64,000 nt of DNA from Candidatus Mediterraneibacter guildfordensis (GCA_019112735.1 DXIS01000030.1:1-64000); one strand, 5' to 3'; numbered from the stretch's first letter, positions 1 to 8,879 are shown. Made by a program: numbers and translations. Notes: a model not told the origin generated them from the letters alone.

Positions 1-828
1 GAGGCTCTGTATGAGGCTCTTGAGGGACACCCGGTAACAATCCGTTTCCTTGATCCGCCGCTTCACGAGTTCGTTCCGACAGAGGAAGAGGACATCAAGA
101 AACTGGCTGACGCTCAGGGCAAGACTGTAGAGCAGATCAAAACAATCATTGACAGCCTGCACGAGTTCAACCCGATGATGGGTCACCGTGGATGCCGTCT
201 GGCAGTGACATATCCGGAGATCGCTAAGATGCAGACAAAAGCTGTTATCCGTGCGGCAATCAATGTTCAGAAAGCTCATCCGGGCTGGAAAGTACAGCCG
301 GAGATCATGATCCCGCTTGTAGGAGATGTTAAAGAGCTGAAATATGTGAAGAAAGTTGTTGTTGAGACAGCGGATGCTGAGATCGCGGCAGCAGGCAGCG
401 ACCTTGAGTACGAAGTTGGTACAATGATCGAGATCCCGAGAGCTGCTCTTACAGCTGACGAGATCGCAAAAGAGGCTGACTTCTTCTGCTTCGGTACAAA
501 CGACCTGACACAGATGACATACGGATTCTCCCGTGATGACGCTGGTAAGTTCCTTGACGCTTACTATGATGCGAAGATCTTCGAGAACGATCCGTTTGCA
601 AAACTGGATCAGACAGGTGTCGGCAAACTGATGAAGATGGCGATCGACCTCGGCAAGCCGGTTAACCCGAAACTGCACGTAGGTATCTGCGGCGAGCATG
701 GCGGAGATCCGAGCTCTGTAGAATTCTGCAACAGCATCGGTCTTGACTATGTATCCTGCTCACCGTTCCGTGTGCCGATCGCAAGACTGGCAGCGGCTCA
801 GGCAGCGATCGCTCAGAAGAACGCTTAA
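1..828 (+). CDS. ppdK: pyruvate, phosphate dikinase, C-terminal part (5' end outside window)
   Basis: The window opens inside this gene in frame 1, giving the last 275 residues. PPDK interconverts PEP, AMP and PPi with pyruvate, ATP and Pi, and in anaerobes it usually runs in the glycolytic, ATP-yielding direction. The visible part is the PEP/pyruvate-binding TIM barrel. It has the GHRGCRL substrate-binding motif, the GTNDLTQ motif with FSRDD after it, and the GICGEHGGDPSS active-site loop that carries the catalytic cysteine. The nucleotide-binding and phospho-histidine domains lie upstream of the window. A strong terminator follows, so it is the last gene of its transcript. The family assignment is secure; only the 5' end is missing. 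Confidence 0.97.
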   Translation, partial: EALYEALEGHPVTIRFLDPPLHEFVPTEEEDIKKLADAQGKTVEQIKTIIDSLHEFNPMMGHRGCRLAVTYPEIAKMQTKAVIRAAINVQKAHPGWKVQPEIMIPLVGDVKELKYVKKVVVETADAEIAAAGSDLEYEVGTMIEIPRAALTADEIAKEADFFCFGTNDLTQMTYGFSRDDAGKFLDAYYDAKIFENDPFAKLDQTGVGKLMKMAIDLGKPVNPKLHVGICGEHGGDPSSVEFCNSIGLDYVSCSPFRVPIARLAAAQAAIAQKNA

Positions 829-864
829 TCCACGCGTTACCTGAACAGAAAATGACCATAAGAA

Positions 865-897
865 AATCCCGTCTCCGTTTCGGAGGCGGGATTTTTT
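865..897 (+). terminator. intrinsic terminator after ppdK
   Basis: AATCCCGTCTCCG pairs with CGGAGGCGGGATT across a TTT-type loop and is followed by a run of T. It lies 37 bp after the ppdK stop and just before the convergent XRE gene. Confidence 0.9.
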
Positions 898-907
898 GTG
901 GGATACG

Positions 908-1162
908 TTATTCTGATTCCTTTCCGTCGATCAAGTCTTCGTAGGTTACTTCAAGTACTTCGCACAGTGCTTTCAGTTCAATATCCGTGACATATCTTTT
1001 GTTTGTCTCGATCCTTGTGATCACATTTTTATCCATATCATACCCCTTCAGCTGAAGCTGATACGCCAGAAGTCTCTGGGAATATTTCTTTTCATTCCGG
1101 AATTTTATCAGGTTGGCGCTGATCAGATTCTTTTCTCCTGTTTTTGAACGCGGTTTTGGCAT
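908..1162 (-). CDS. small XRE-type helix-turn-helix regulator
   Basis: This 84-residue protein is essentially one Cro/C1-type helix-turn-helix domain (about residues 15-78): the LISANLIKFRNEKKYSQRLLA segment is followed by a recognition-helix region ending ITRIETNKRYV and by LKALCEVLEVTYEDLI. I chose the ATG at 1162 because AGAAAGG lies 9 nt upstream of it; longer in-frame starts lack such a site. It has no second domain, so it is probably a DNA-binding autoregulator. It is divergent from a small membrane protein, and the space between them holds a 14-bp perfect inverted repeat with one arm near each predicted transcription start, which suggests it controls both genes. The ligand or signal is unknown. 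Confidence 0.85.
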   Translation of the reverse strand: MPKPRSKTGEKNLISANLIKFRNEKKYSQRLLAYQLQLKGYDMDKNVITRIETNKRYVTDIELKALCEVLEVTYEDLIDGKESE

Positions 1163-1192
1163 GGCTGTCATCCTTTCTTTTATAAGTCGGCA

Positions 1193-1271
1193 TTTTGTCT
1201 CATTTTCTGCACCGTTTTTATTGATTTTATATAATCGGGAGAATATAATCGGTTGTAAAAATGAGACAAAA
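1193..1271. promoter_or_regulatory. divergent promoters with paired 14-bp inverted-repeat operators
   Basis: TTTTGTCTCATTTT (1193-1206) and its exact reverse complement (1258-1271) bracket a forward promoter TTGATT (1221-1226), 17-bp spacer, TATAAT (1244-1249). A weaker reverse promoter (TTACAA, then TTATAT) can be read on the other strand. Each repeat arm falls at or just after the predicted start of one divergent transcript. Confidence 0.7.
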
Positions 1272-1281
1272 AGGAGCATTT

Positions 1282-1719
1282 ATGACAAAAAGCAACAAAA
1301 CGATGACAAGATTGAAACGGCTGCTGATCCTGGCCGGAATATTGATCCTTCTGATTTTTCTACTCCGGGTATACGGGCATAAAGATCAGGAACTGACCGG
1401 TGTGCCGGATGCCGTGGCCAGCACGGTCAGCGGCGGGACCTGCAGCCTGACAGTCACGGCCAATGTGGAGCGGATCAGTGACAGAGAGGCCTTCGCCCGG
1501 GAAGTGGTCCGGATGTGCCGGGAGAATTCATTCCGGTCCCTGCGTCTGTCTACGGATATGGCCGGCTGGCCGGAAGAACTGGATATAAAAGTTTATCTCT
1601 GGCGAGAAGATATCGGTGAGAAAGAGCCTGTCATGCGGATCTTGTACGAGCCGGCGGACACAGACGCGGATATCAGCATACAGGATGATCCGGAGAAATA
1701 TATCCTGACTATTGAATAA
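1282..1719 (+). CDS. small membrane-anchored protein of unknown function
   Basis: I do not recognise this 145-residue protein. It starts with a short basic segment, then one hydrophobic helix (about residues 14-29, rich in Leu and Ile), then a soluble part of about 110 residues likely to be outside the membrane. Positions include two cysteines (GGTCSL and RMCRE). The start at 1282 is preferred over an in-frame ATG at 1261 because AAAAAGGAG lies 6 nt before it and because the earlier ATG is inside the operator-like repeat. It is divergent from the XRE regulator and probably under its control. A role in envelope sensing is possible but not shown. Confidence 0.65.
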   Translation: MTKSNKTMTRLKRLLILAGILILLIFLLRVYGHKDQELTGVPDAVASTVSGGTCSLTVTANVERISDREAFAREVVRMCRENSFRSLRLSTDMAGWPEELDIKVYLWREDIGEKEPVMRILYEPADTDADISIQDDPEKYILTIE

Positions 1720-1826
1720 GTTGAAATATCACATTTTTTTGGCATGCATTTCATAATTCCGTCACATTTTTCAGCTATCTTATGAGATGTAAAAAGAAAA
1801 ATTCTTTATGAAAAGGGGCGCAGATT

Positions 1827-3215
1827 ATGAGTGAACAAAATTATGATGAAAATAGAAACGGTGAATATCACTACACAGGAGATCAGCTGAATCAGACAAC
1901 CGGTAATCAGTCGAATGAGCATCAGTCGGCATACCGGGAAGTGCAGACGGGACCCCGTCCGCATCCGGCTCCGAAGAAAACGAAGAAACCGCTTTCCATG
2001 GGAAAGAAATGGGCGATCGTGATCGCGATGGCGCTGGTGTTCGGCCTGGTGGCAGGCAGCACGATGGTGGGCGTAAATGCGATCGGAGATCTGGTTTTCA
2101 ACAGAAATGACCGGGCGGCGCAGCTGACGCAGACCGAGACGACAGAGAATGCTGACACGGCAGGCGAGTCGTCGGGAAGCAGCGGATCGGTCGCAGAAGT
2201 GGCGGCAAACGCCATGCCTTCGCTGGTTACAATTTCGACGATGAGTGTAGAAGAGATGAGAAACTTCTTCGGCGGAACCCAGCAGTATGAAGTGCAGGGC
2301 GCCGGAACCGGTGTGATCGTCGGAGAAAATGACAAAGAACTTCTGATCGCCACCAATTACCATGTGGTAGAGGGTGCGACCAGCCTTTCCGTAGGATTTA
2401 TCGATGAACACAGCGTAGAGGCTGCCGTAAAGGGAACCGATGTGAATAATGACCTTGCGGTTGTAGCAGTGAAGCTTTCCGATATACCGGACGAGACCAT
2501 GAAACAGATCAAGATCGCAACGATCGGGGATTCGGATACCCTTCAGCTGGGCGATCAGGTCGTGGCCATCGGAAATGCCCTCGGATACGGACAGTCCGTG
2601 ACAAGCGGCTATGTAAGCGCACTGGACAGGGATCTTACACTGACTTACGGGGACGGAACGACGATCGAGTCCACCGGCCTGATCCAGACCGATGCGGCGA
2701 TCAACTCCGGAAACAGCGGCGGCGCGCTTCTGAATATGAAAGGCGAGCTGATCGGCATCAATGAGGCAAAGAGTTCAGGCTCATCCACCGGGGCGTCGGT
2801 TGACAATATCGGATTCGCGATCCCGATCGATAAGGCCCAGGGAAGCCTGCAGGATATGATGAACATGGAAACCCGCGCAAAAGTGGATGCAGACCAGGCG
2901 TCCTACATCGGGATCCGCGGTTCTGATGTATCTTCAGAGGCAATCCAGCTCTATGGAGTACCGTCCGGCGCTGTAGTTGTAGAAGTCATTGAGAATGGAC
3001 CGGCAGAGAAAGCAGGCATTGAAGCAGGAGACATTATTACGGAACTGGACGGACGTACGATCAGCGGTATGTCACAGCTCCAGCAGACGCTTGAGTATTA
3101 CGCGGCAGGCGAGAAGGTAGACATGGTTATACAGCATTCCGATGGCAAGGGGTATGAAGAGAAAACAGTAAGCGTAACGCTTGGATCTGCAAAAGAAATG
3201 CAGAATCAGCAATAA
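1827..3215 (+). CDS. HtrA/DegP-family membrane-anchored serine protease with PDZ domain
   Basis: This 462-residue protein has a cytoplasmic hydrophilic N-terminus of about 60 residues, one membrane helix (about 62-82), a Ser/Thr-rich linker, a trypsin-like protease domain and one C-terminal PDZ domain (about 350-455). The catalytic triad is visible: His179 in TNYHVVEG, Asp209 in NNDLAVV and Ser297 in GNSGG. Such HtrA proteins degrade or refold damaged proteins on the outer face of the membrane. The start follows AAAAGGGG. It stands alone, with a terminator after it. The long N-terminal tail before the membrane helix is typical of Firmicutes HtrA homologues. Confidence 0.95.
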   Translation: MSEQNYDENRNGEYHYTGDQLNQTTGNQSNEHQSAYREVQTGPRPHPAPKKTKKPLSMGKKWAIVIAMALVFGLVAGSTMVGVNAIGDLVFNRNDRAAQLTQTETTENADTAGESSGSSGSVAEVAANAMPSLVTISTMSVEEMRNFFGGTQQYEVQGAGTGVIVGENDKELLIATNYHVVEGATSLSVGFIDEHSVEAAVKGTDVNNDLAVVAVKLSDIPDETMKQIKIATIGDSDTLQLGDQVVAIGNALGYGQSVTSGYVSALDRDLTLTYGDGTTIESTGLIQTDAAINSGNSGGALLNMKGELIGINEAKSSGSSTGASVDNIGFAIPIDKAQGSLQDMMNMETRAKVDADQASYIGIRGSDVSSEAIQLYGVPSGAVVVEVIENGPAEKAGIEAGDIITELDGRTISGMSQLQQTLEYYAAGEKVDMVIQHSDGKGYEEKTVSVTLGSAKEMQNQQ

Positions 3216-3231
3216 AATTTATAAAAGTCAG

Positions 3232-3278
3232 GGCGCGGATATCCGGTTAAAAACAGCACCGGATGTCCGCGCCTTATT
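3232..3278 (+). terminator. intrinsic terminator after the HtrA gene
   Basis: GGCGCGGATATCCGGT and ACCGGATGTCCGCGCC form a 16-bp stem with one mismatch around an A-rich loop, followed by TTATTTG. Confidence 0.85.
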
Positions 3279-3395
3279 TGTGTATCAGTCCTCAAATATA
3301 AATTCTTCTGGACGGAATCCTTCATTCGCGGTAAAATTATAGCAGATATACCAGACCGTGCATGCACGGGAATTCGATAAAAGGAGGCTGTAAAA

Positions 3396-3743
3396 ATGGA
3401 AAAATTCAGTGACAATATCAAGAAAGTGATCCTGGCCGGCATCGGCGCGGTTGCGACGACGGCGGAGAGATCAAAGGATCTTCTCGACGAGATGGTTGAG
3501 AAGGGCGAACTGACGGTAGAGCAGGGCAAGGTACTCAATGAAGAGCTGAAACACAATATTAAACAGAAGGTTCAGGATGTGACGGGAAAGAAAGAAGCTG
3601 AACTTTCGGATGAGGACATTTCGGATCTGATCAACCGGATGACGCCGGAGCAGATCCAGGCGCTGAAAGAGAAGCTTGCCGGAAGCGATGACGCACAGAC
3701 AGAGAATAAAGAAGAGGCAGCAGAGGAAGAGAAAGCAGAATGA
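3396..3743 (+). CDS. phasin-like coiled-coil protein
   Basis: This 115-residue, mostly helical protein resembles phasin or polyhydroxyalkanoate-granule-associated small proteins (KKVILAGIGAVATTAERSKDLLDEMVEKGELT). It ends in an acidic tail rich in Glu and Ala. A GGAGG site lies 9 nt before the start. Its stop overlaps the start of the UbiB-like gene in an ATGA, so the two are translationally coupled. In Firmicutes this pairing of a short phasin-like protein with an ABC1/UbiB kinase-like protein recurs, so a role in regulating or scaffolding that partner is more likely than polymer storage, for which I see no synthase. Confidence 0.75.
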   Translation: MEKFSDNIKKVILAGIGAVATTAERSKDLLDEMVEKGELTVEQGKVLNEELKHNIKQKVQDVTGKKEAELSDEDISDLINRMTPEQIQALKEKLAGSDDAQTENKEEAAEEEKAE

Positions 3744-5326
3744 GCACGATAGAGCCGATCGAATATAATTCGAGACTGCGCGAGATCACTGCCGTGCTGC
3801 GTAAGCACAATATTACGCGGGGCGTTACGCCGAAGAAACTGCGGGAGATCCTGGAGGATCTTGGCCCGACTTTTATCAAGCTGGGGCAGATCATGTCCAT
3901 GCATTCGGATATCCTGCCGAAGCGGTACTGCGATGAGCTGATGCTGCTCCGTTCGGAAGTGACGCCGATGCCGTTTGAGGATGTGGTTTCGGTGATCGAA
4001 GAGTCCTATGGCCGATCCTGGAAGAGAGTATTCTCTTCCATCGAGGAGACGCCGCAGGGCTCTGCTTCTATTGCCCAGGTCCACCGCGCGGTGCTTAAGA
4101 ACGGCGATGAAGTGGTTGTGAAAGTCCAGCGCAGGGGCATTTATGAGAAGATGGCCCGTGACATCGACCTGCTCCACAAGGCGGTGAAACTGATGCCGCC
4201 GGTCAGCATCAAGGGAATGGCGGATCTGGACCTGGTGCTGGACGAGATGTGGTCCGTGACCCGGGATGAGATGAATTTCCTGACAGAGGCGGCCAACATG
4301 GAGGAGTTCGCCCGTCGGAACAAGGAAGTCAGCTTCGTGGGCACGCCGGTCCTGTACCAGCAGTATACGACGGTGAACGTCCTGGTAATGGAATATATCG
4401 ACGGGATCGGCATCGACGACAAGGAAGCGCTGATCGAAAACGGGTATGACCTGAAGGAGATCGGCAGCAAACTGGTGGACAATTACATCAAACAGGTCAT
4501 GGACGACGGGTTCTTCCATGCGGATCCCCATTCCGGCAACGTGAAGATCCGGGAGGGCCGGATCATCTGGATCGACATGGGCATGATGGGCCGCCTGACC
4601 GAGCACGACCGGGAAATGATCGGCAAGGCCGTGCAGGGTGTGGCTTTAAATGACGTCGGCCTGATCCAGCAGGCGGTGCTTGCGATCGGTGAATTTAAAG
4701 AGCGTCCGGACCAGCGGAAACTGTATGAGGATATTGAAGGCCTGCTCCTGAAATACGGCAACACAGAGATGGGGCAGATCAACATCGCCTCGGTCATGAC
4801 CGACCTGATGGATGTGATGAAGAACAACAAGATCAAGATGCCCCACGGGCTGACCATGCTGGCAAGGGGACTGACCCACATGGAGGGCGTGCTGGCGGAC
4901 ATTGCGCCGGATATTAATATGGTGGAGATCGCCACGGCCCATATGTCCGGCGAATTTTTCCGGAACTTTGACTTTAAGAAGGAACTCAAAAGCAGCGGGC
5001 GCAGCATCATCAAATCATTCCGCAAGGCGCTGGATATCCCGTCCATGGTGGCGGATATGATGAACGGGTATCTGAAGGGCCAGGCAAAGGTGAATCTGGA
5101 TCTGCAGGTCACAGATGATCTGGCGCAGCTTCTGCGGAGGCTGGTGCGCAATATCGTGATGGGCCTGTGGGTGATGGCGCTGCTGATCAGCTCCAGCATC
5201 ATCTGTACGACGGATATGACGCCGAAGATCCTGGGCATTCCGGCGCTGGGGGCGTTCGGGTATGTGCTGGCGTTTGTGATCGTGATGTATGTATTTATCA
5301 AACACATGCTGTCACGGAAAAAATAA
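3740..5326 (+). CDS. ABC1/UbiB/AarF-family atypical kinase-like protein
   Basis: This 528-residue protein has the family signatures: the KxGQ motif (Lys47-Gln50), the alanine-type loop ASIAQVH (about 109-115), the Lys in VVVKVQ (Lys128), HADPHSGN (about 258) and the metal-binding IDMGMMG (about 276-282). Two C-terminal membrane helices follow (about 473-495 and 500-520). UbiB proteins support isoprenoid lipid or quinone metabolism in other organisms. No quinone biosynthesis genes lie here, so the substrate in this anaerobe is unknown. It is coupled to the phasin-like gene and is followed at 23 bp by an undecaprenol/diacylglycerol kinase, which hints at a lipid role. Confidence 0.92.
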   Translation: MSTIEPIEYNSRLREITAVLRKHNITRGVTPKKLREILEDLGPTFIKLGQIMSMHSDILPKRYCDELMLLRSEVTPMPFEDVVSVIEESYGRSWKRVFSSIEETPQGSASIAQVHRAVLKNGDEVVVKVQRRGIYEKMARDIDLLHKAVKLMPPVSIKGMADLDLVLDEMWSVTRDEMNFLTEAANMEEFARRNKEVSFVGTPVLYQQYTTVNVLVMEYIDGIGIDDKEALIENGYDLKEIGSKLVDNYIKQVMDDGFFHADPHSGNVKIREGRIIWIDMGMMGRLTEHDREMIGKAVQGVALNDVGLIQQAVLAIGEFKERPDQRKLYEDIEGLLLKYGNTEMGQINIASVMTDLMDVMKNNKIKMPHGLTMLARGLTHMEGVLADIAPDINMVEIATAHMSGEFFRNFDFKKELKSSGRSIIKSFRKALDIPSMVADMMNGYLKGQAKVNLDLQVTDDLAQLLRRLVRNIVMGLWVMALLISSSIICTTDMTPKILGIPALGAFGYVLAFVIVMYVFIKHMLSRKK

Positions 5327-5349
5327 AAACAAACAGGAGGATACAGCCT

Positions 5350-5730
5350 GTGAAAAAAGATAAAAAGAATCCCCTCGGGGCCAGCTTCGGCTATGCTTTT
5401 GAAGGCATCCTGACCGGGATCCGAAAAGAGCGCAACATGAAGATCCACTGTCTGGCGATCATTGCGGTCACCTGCGCGGGGACGCTGTTTCACATCACGC
5501 CGGCGGAGTGGTGCATCTGCCTGCTGCTCTTTGCCCTGGTGGCATCCCTGGAGCTGGTGAATACGGCGGTGGAAGCGGTGGTGGACCTGGCGACGGAAGA
5601 GCGCAGACCGCTGGCGAAGATCGCCAAAGACACGGCTGCGGGCGCAGTGCTCTTTGCCGCGATCATATCGGTGATCATCGGTCTGATCATTTTTCTGCCG
5701 TATGTATTGGAACTGCTGCGGAAGATGTGA
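5350..5730 (+). CDS. dgkA: diacylglycerol/undecaprenol kinase (DgkA family)
   Basis: This is a 126-residue integral membrane kinase with the DgkA hallmark ELVNTAVEAVVDL, which carries catalytic and metal-binding glutamates, and three hydrophobic helices. In Gram-positive bacteria the enzyme phosphorylates undecaprenol and so recycles the lipid carrier for cell-wall synthesis. Translation most likely starts at the GTG at 5350, because AGGAGG lies 9 nt upstream; the open frame extends further upstream inside the UbiB-like gene but without a start signal. It is probably co-transcribed with the two genes before it. Confidence 0.93.
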   Translation: MKKDKKNPLGASFGYAFEGILTGIRKERNMKIHCLAIIAVTCAGTLFHITPAEWCICLLLFALVASLELVNTAVEAVVDLATEERRPLAKIAKDTAAGAVLFAAIISVIIGLIIFLPYVLELLRKM

Positions 5731-5790
5731 TACAATAGCAGGAGCCCGGCCTGACAGCCGGACTGAGCGAATGGAAAGGAAATGCATAAT

Positions 5791-6570
5791 ATGAGTGATA
5801 CATATACATCTGTTACGAAGCAGGAAACCCTTGCGGCCTTAAGAAAACCGGGAGAGCTTTATGTTGTCATGTCTGCGGTGACGAAGCTTCCCTTTGTAAA
5901 ATGTGATGAAGAGACATTTGACGATGAGGTCTTCCTGTATTACCGGATGGAAGATGCGAAAGACAAAGCGAAGGAGCTGCTGGATCAGAAATATCTGACC
6001 GCAGTGGCGAAACTGGAGGATAAGCAGCTGCTGGCCTTTTATACAAGCCTGTATACGCTGGGGGTCAACTGTCTGGCCGTGAACCACGGGACGGATACAC
6101 AGATCAGCGTCCAGCTCTCAGACCTGGTCGTTAGAAAGGATCCGGCGGATCTCCCGGAAGGAAAGAAAGTGATCGAGAATCCGGCGCTCCATCTGACGGC
6201 GATCTATTTCATGCAGGAGATGCGCCGCCAGGAAAATCCGCAGCCGACAGAGGAACTCAAAGAGCTGCAGGAGGAGCTGCTGGCGCATTACAGTAAGGCT
6301 TCATTTATCATCGCCATGCAGGAGGATAAGCAGATCCCGGTGCTGAAGCTGAAGAACGGCGATGTTTATCAGCCGGTTTTCACGGACGTCCTGGAATTCC
6401 AGAGATTTGCAAAAGGGAAGAAGATGCGCACGGCGGTCATTCCGGCGGACAAGATCCCGGATATCCTGGTGGGGGAGGCCAAAGGGGTCGTGCTCAACCC
6501 GCTGGGCGTCAATGTACAGCTTAATGTGGCGAGAAAGAAACAGCCGGTGAAACCGGAAGGAGACGCCTGA
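5791..6570 (+). CDS. SseB-family protein
   Basis: This 259-residue soluble protein carries two stretches resembling the SseB domain. One follows the start (LYVVMSAVTKLPFV), and the clearer one is in the C-terminal half (ASFIIAMQEDKQIPVL, then VFTDVLEFQRFAKG and GVVLNPLGVNVQL). The molecular role of the family is poorly known; enterobacterial SseB is named for serine sensitivity and should not be taken as function. GGAAAGGA sits 10 nt before the ATG at 5791 and only 1 nt before the ATG at 5782, so the later start is preferred. It precedes a GNAT-like gene at 35 bp. Confidence 0.8.
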   Translation: MSDTYTSVTKQETLAALRKPGELYVVMSAVTKLPFVKCDEETFDDEVFLYYRMEDAKDKAKELLDQKYLTAVAKLEDKQLLAFYTSLYTLGVNCLAVNHGTDTQISVQLSDLVVRKDPADLPEGKKVIENPALHLTAIYFMQEMRRQENPQPTEELKELQEELLAHYSKASFIIAMQEDKQIPVLKLKNGDVYQPVFTDVLEFQRFAKGKKMRTAVIPADKIPDILVGEAKGVVLNPLGVNVQLNVARKKQPVKPEGDA

Positions 6571-6605
6571 ATCCGGGCGGGACTGCCGGTGGATGGGAGG
6601 AACGT

Positions 6606-7034
6606 ATGTCAATAGCGGTTTATATAAGAAAAGAATATTTCCGGGCCGTGACGCTTCCGGACAAGAGCGCCCATATCCTGGAATTTCACTACCGTCCCCA
6701 GACGGTGGATGTTTTTGAAAAAGGATACCAGATCTTTCACATGGAGTATCTGCTGGAGAGCAAGACGAAAGCTGTGATCATGGAGTTTTATCTCAACGGG
6801 TTTACGCTTCGGGGCAAAGGATACGGAACTGTGTGCATGAACGAGATCGCGGACCAGCTCGGGAAAAAAGGGGTCACGATGATCACCGCGCCCATGGGAT
6901 ATGAACTGGCGCCGCTTGGATATACGGGACCGGACCAGTACCATGAGCTTCTTGCCGGGTTTTATAAAAAAGCCGGGTTTACGGTCAGCGGGGACGGGAA
7001 TCTGGCGATGAAGATCATTGAACCGGAAGCATAA
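6606..7034 (+). CDS. GNAT-like acetyltransferase
   Basis: This 142-residue protein has a GNAT-type acetyl-CoA loop (LRGKGYGTVCM, about residues 77-87) and a late GFYKKAGF segment like the family's motif B. The N-terminal strands are less typical. The substrate cannot be told from the sequence. GGGAGG lies a few bases before the start. It sits between the SseB-like gene and the BceRS-type two-component system, separated from the latter by about 90 bp. Confidence 0.65.
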   Translation: MSIAVYIRKEYFRAVTLPDKSAHILEFHYRPQTVDVFEKGYQIFHMEYLLESKTKAVIMEFYLNGFTLRGKGYGTVCMNEIADQLGKKGVTMITAPMGYELAPLGYTGPDQYHELLAGFYKKAGFTVSGDGNLAMKIIEPEA

Positions 7035-7124
7035 TATTGTTATACTGATCGGTGTACAGCATTTTACAGAAGGGCTGTATGCCGATTTTTGCATCGACGG
7101 AAGAAAGCAGCAGGGAGGCAGACT

Positions 7125-7826
7125 ATGTACAAGATCCTGATCGTGGAAGACGACCTGGCAATGGCGCAGGCCATACAGAAAGAGATGAAGATGTGGGGGA
7201 ATGAGGCGGAGTATGTGCGGGATTTCCAGAATGTGCTCACTGTCTTTACGGACTATGATCCCCATCTGGTCCTGATGGATATCACGCTGCCCTTTTATAA
7301 CGGATATCACTGGTGCAGCGAGATCCGGAAGATTTCCGGCGTGCCGGTCATGTTTATCTCCTCGGCGGCCGATAATATGAATATCATCATGGCGGTCAAT
7401 ATGGGCGGCGATGATTTTGTGGCAAAGCCCTTTGACCTGAGCGTCCTGACGGCGAAGGTGCAGGCCCTGCTGAGACGGACCTATGATCTGGCCGGGAAGA
7501 TCCCGGTGCTGGAGCACCGCGGCGCGATCCTGAACCTGTATGATACGACGCTTACCTATGAGGGGAAGAAAATTGATCTGACGAAAAATGAGTTCCGCAT
7601 CCTGCAGACGCTGATGGAGAATAAAGGGCGTCTGGTCAGCCGGGATACGCTGATGACAAAATTGTGGGAGACGGATGATTATATTGAGGAAAATACACTG
7701 ACGGTCAATATCGCCCGGCTCCGGAAGAAACTTGACAAAGCGGGGCTTACGGATTTTATCACTACGAAAGTAGGGGAAGGATATCTGATCCCGCAGACGC
7801 AGGATCCGGCGAAATCGGATGTCTGA
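7125..7826 (+). CDS. OmpR-family response regulator, BceR type
   Basis: This 233-residue regulator has a receiver domain with the acidic pocket EDD (8-10), phospho-acceptor Asp52 in LMDITLP and the conserved Lys in AKPFDLS, followed by a winged-helix DNA-binding domain (KNEFRILQTLMENKGRLVSRDTL and the wing VGEGYLI). The ATG at 7125 is preceded by AGGGAGG; an upstream in-frame ATG lacks this. It is followed by its histidine kinase and then by a BceAB-type ABC transporter, an arrangement that senses and resists peptide antibiotics such as bacitracin. Its probable target is the promoter before the ATPase gene. Confidence 0.93.
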   Translation: MYKILIVEDDLAMAQAIQKEMKMWGNEAEYVRDFQNVLTVFTDYDPHLVLMDITLPFYNGYHWCSEIRKISGVPVMFISSAADNMNIIMAVNMGGDDFVAKPFDLSVLTAKVQALLRRTYDLAGKIPVLEHRGAILNLYDTTLTYEGKKIDLTKNEFRILQTLMENKGRLVSRDTLMTKLWETDDYIEENTLTVNIARLRKKLDKAGLTDFITTKVGEGYLIPQTQDPAKSDV

Positions 7827-7875
7827 GCAACAGACGGGACGGAAGAGTGGATGACGGGAAAGGAGACGGGGAAAC

Positions 7876-8868
7876 ATGCGCGACGTATTGCGATATCTGG
7901 CTGACTGCCGGTATATCTGGATGTGGGGGCTTCTAAGCGGCATTGCCTATGCGGCCGTGTTCGGACTGTACGGCATCCGCTGGGAGGCGATCTGGTATCC
8001 GCTGCTGCTGGCGGCGGCTTTCGGCCTGTTTTTCCTGGTTCTCGGATTCCTTCGTTACAGAAAGAGGCACCGCGGACTTGAGCGGCTGGACCCGGCGGAT
8101 GGACCGTGCGCGGATTATCTGCCCCGGGCAGGCAGTCTGGCTGAACGGGACTATCAGGAACTGGTGCGAAAAGAGGAGGGGGCGAACCGTTTACAGAAGG
8201 AAAAATGGGACGCTGCCCGCCGGGACATGAATGATTATTATGCGGCCTGGGTCCACCAGATCAAGGCTCCGATCGCGGTGATGAAGATCCTGCTCCAGCA
8301 GCAGGATACCCGGGAAAACCGGGAACTTTCGGCGGAACTCTTCCGCGTCGAGCAGTACGCGGAGATGGCGCTCTCCTATATCCGGCTCGGCGAAGGGGCG
8401 TCGGACCTGGTGATCCGGGAGTGCGATCTGGATGAGATCATCCGGAAGACGGTGCGCAAATATGCGGGACAGTTTATCCGACGGAAGATCCGCCTCGTGT
8501 ATGACGGGACGGACATGAAAGCGCTGACGGATGAGAAGTGGCTGTCTTTTATCCTTGAACAGCTGTTGTCCAATGCAGTGAAATATACGCCGGAAGGCGG
8601 AACGGTTACGATCGCGGCGGACCGGTACCGGCGGATCAGCGTGACGGATACGGGGATCGGGATCGCGCCGGAGGATCTGCCCCGGATCTTTGAAAAAGGA
8701 TACACCGGATACAACGGACGGCTGGATAAGAAGTCCACAGGGATCGGGCTGTATCTGTGCCGGCAGGCGGCGGACCGACTGGGGCACCGGCTTACAGCGG
8801 CTTCGGAGCCGGGACGGGGCAGCAGGTTTACCGTGGATCTGGAAAATTATCCGCTGCAGGTCGAATAA
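7876..8868 (+). CDS. intramembrane-sensing histidine kinase, BceS type
   Basis: This 330-residue kinase has two N-terminal membrane helices (about 13-33 and 39-59) with almost no extracellular loop, as expected for kinases that receive their signal through a BceAB transporter rather than by binding a ligand. The H-box is WVHQIKAP with the phosphorylated His127. The ATPase part shows the N box (LEQLLSNAVKYT), DTGIGIAPEDL and the KSTGIGLYL loop. GGAGA precedes the start. It lies 49 bp after the response regulator and 119 bp before the transporter genes. Confidence 0.93.
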   Translation: MRDVLRYLADCRYIWMWGLLSGIAYAAVFGLYGIRWEAIWYPLLLAAAFGLFFLVLGFLRYRKRHRGLERLDPADGPCADYLPRAGSLAERDYQELVRKEEGANRLQKEKWDAARRDMNDYYAAWVHQIKAPIAVMKILLQQQDTRENRELSAELFRVEQYAEMALSYIRLGEGASDLVIRECDLDEIIRKTVRKYAGQFIRRKIRLVYDGTDMKALTDEKWLSFILEQLLSNAVKYTPEGGTVTIAADRYRRISVTDTGIGIAPEDLPRIFEKGYTGYNGRLDKKSTGIGLYLCRQAADRLGHRLTAASEPGRGSRFTVDLENYPLQVE

Positions 8869-8879
8869 GCGGGTTGCGT

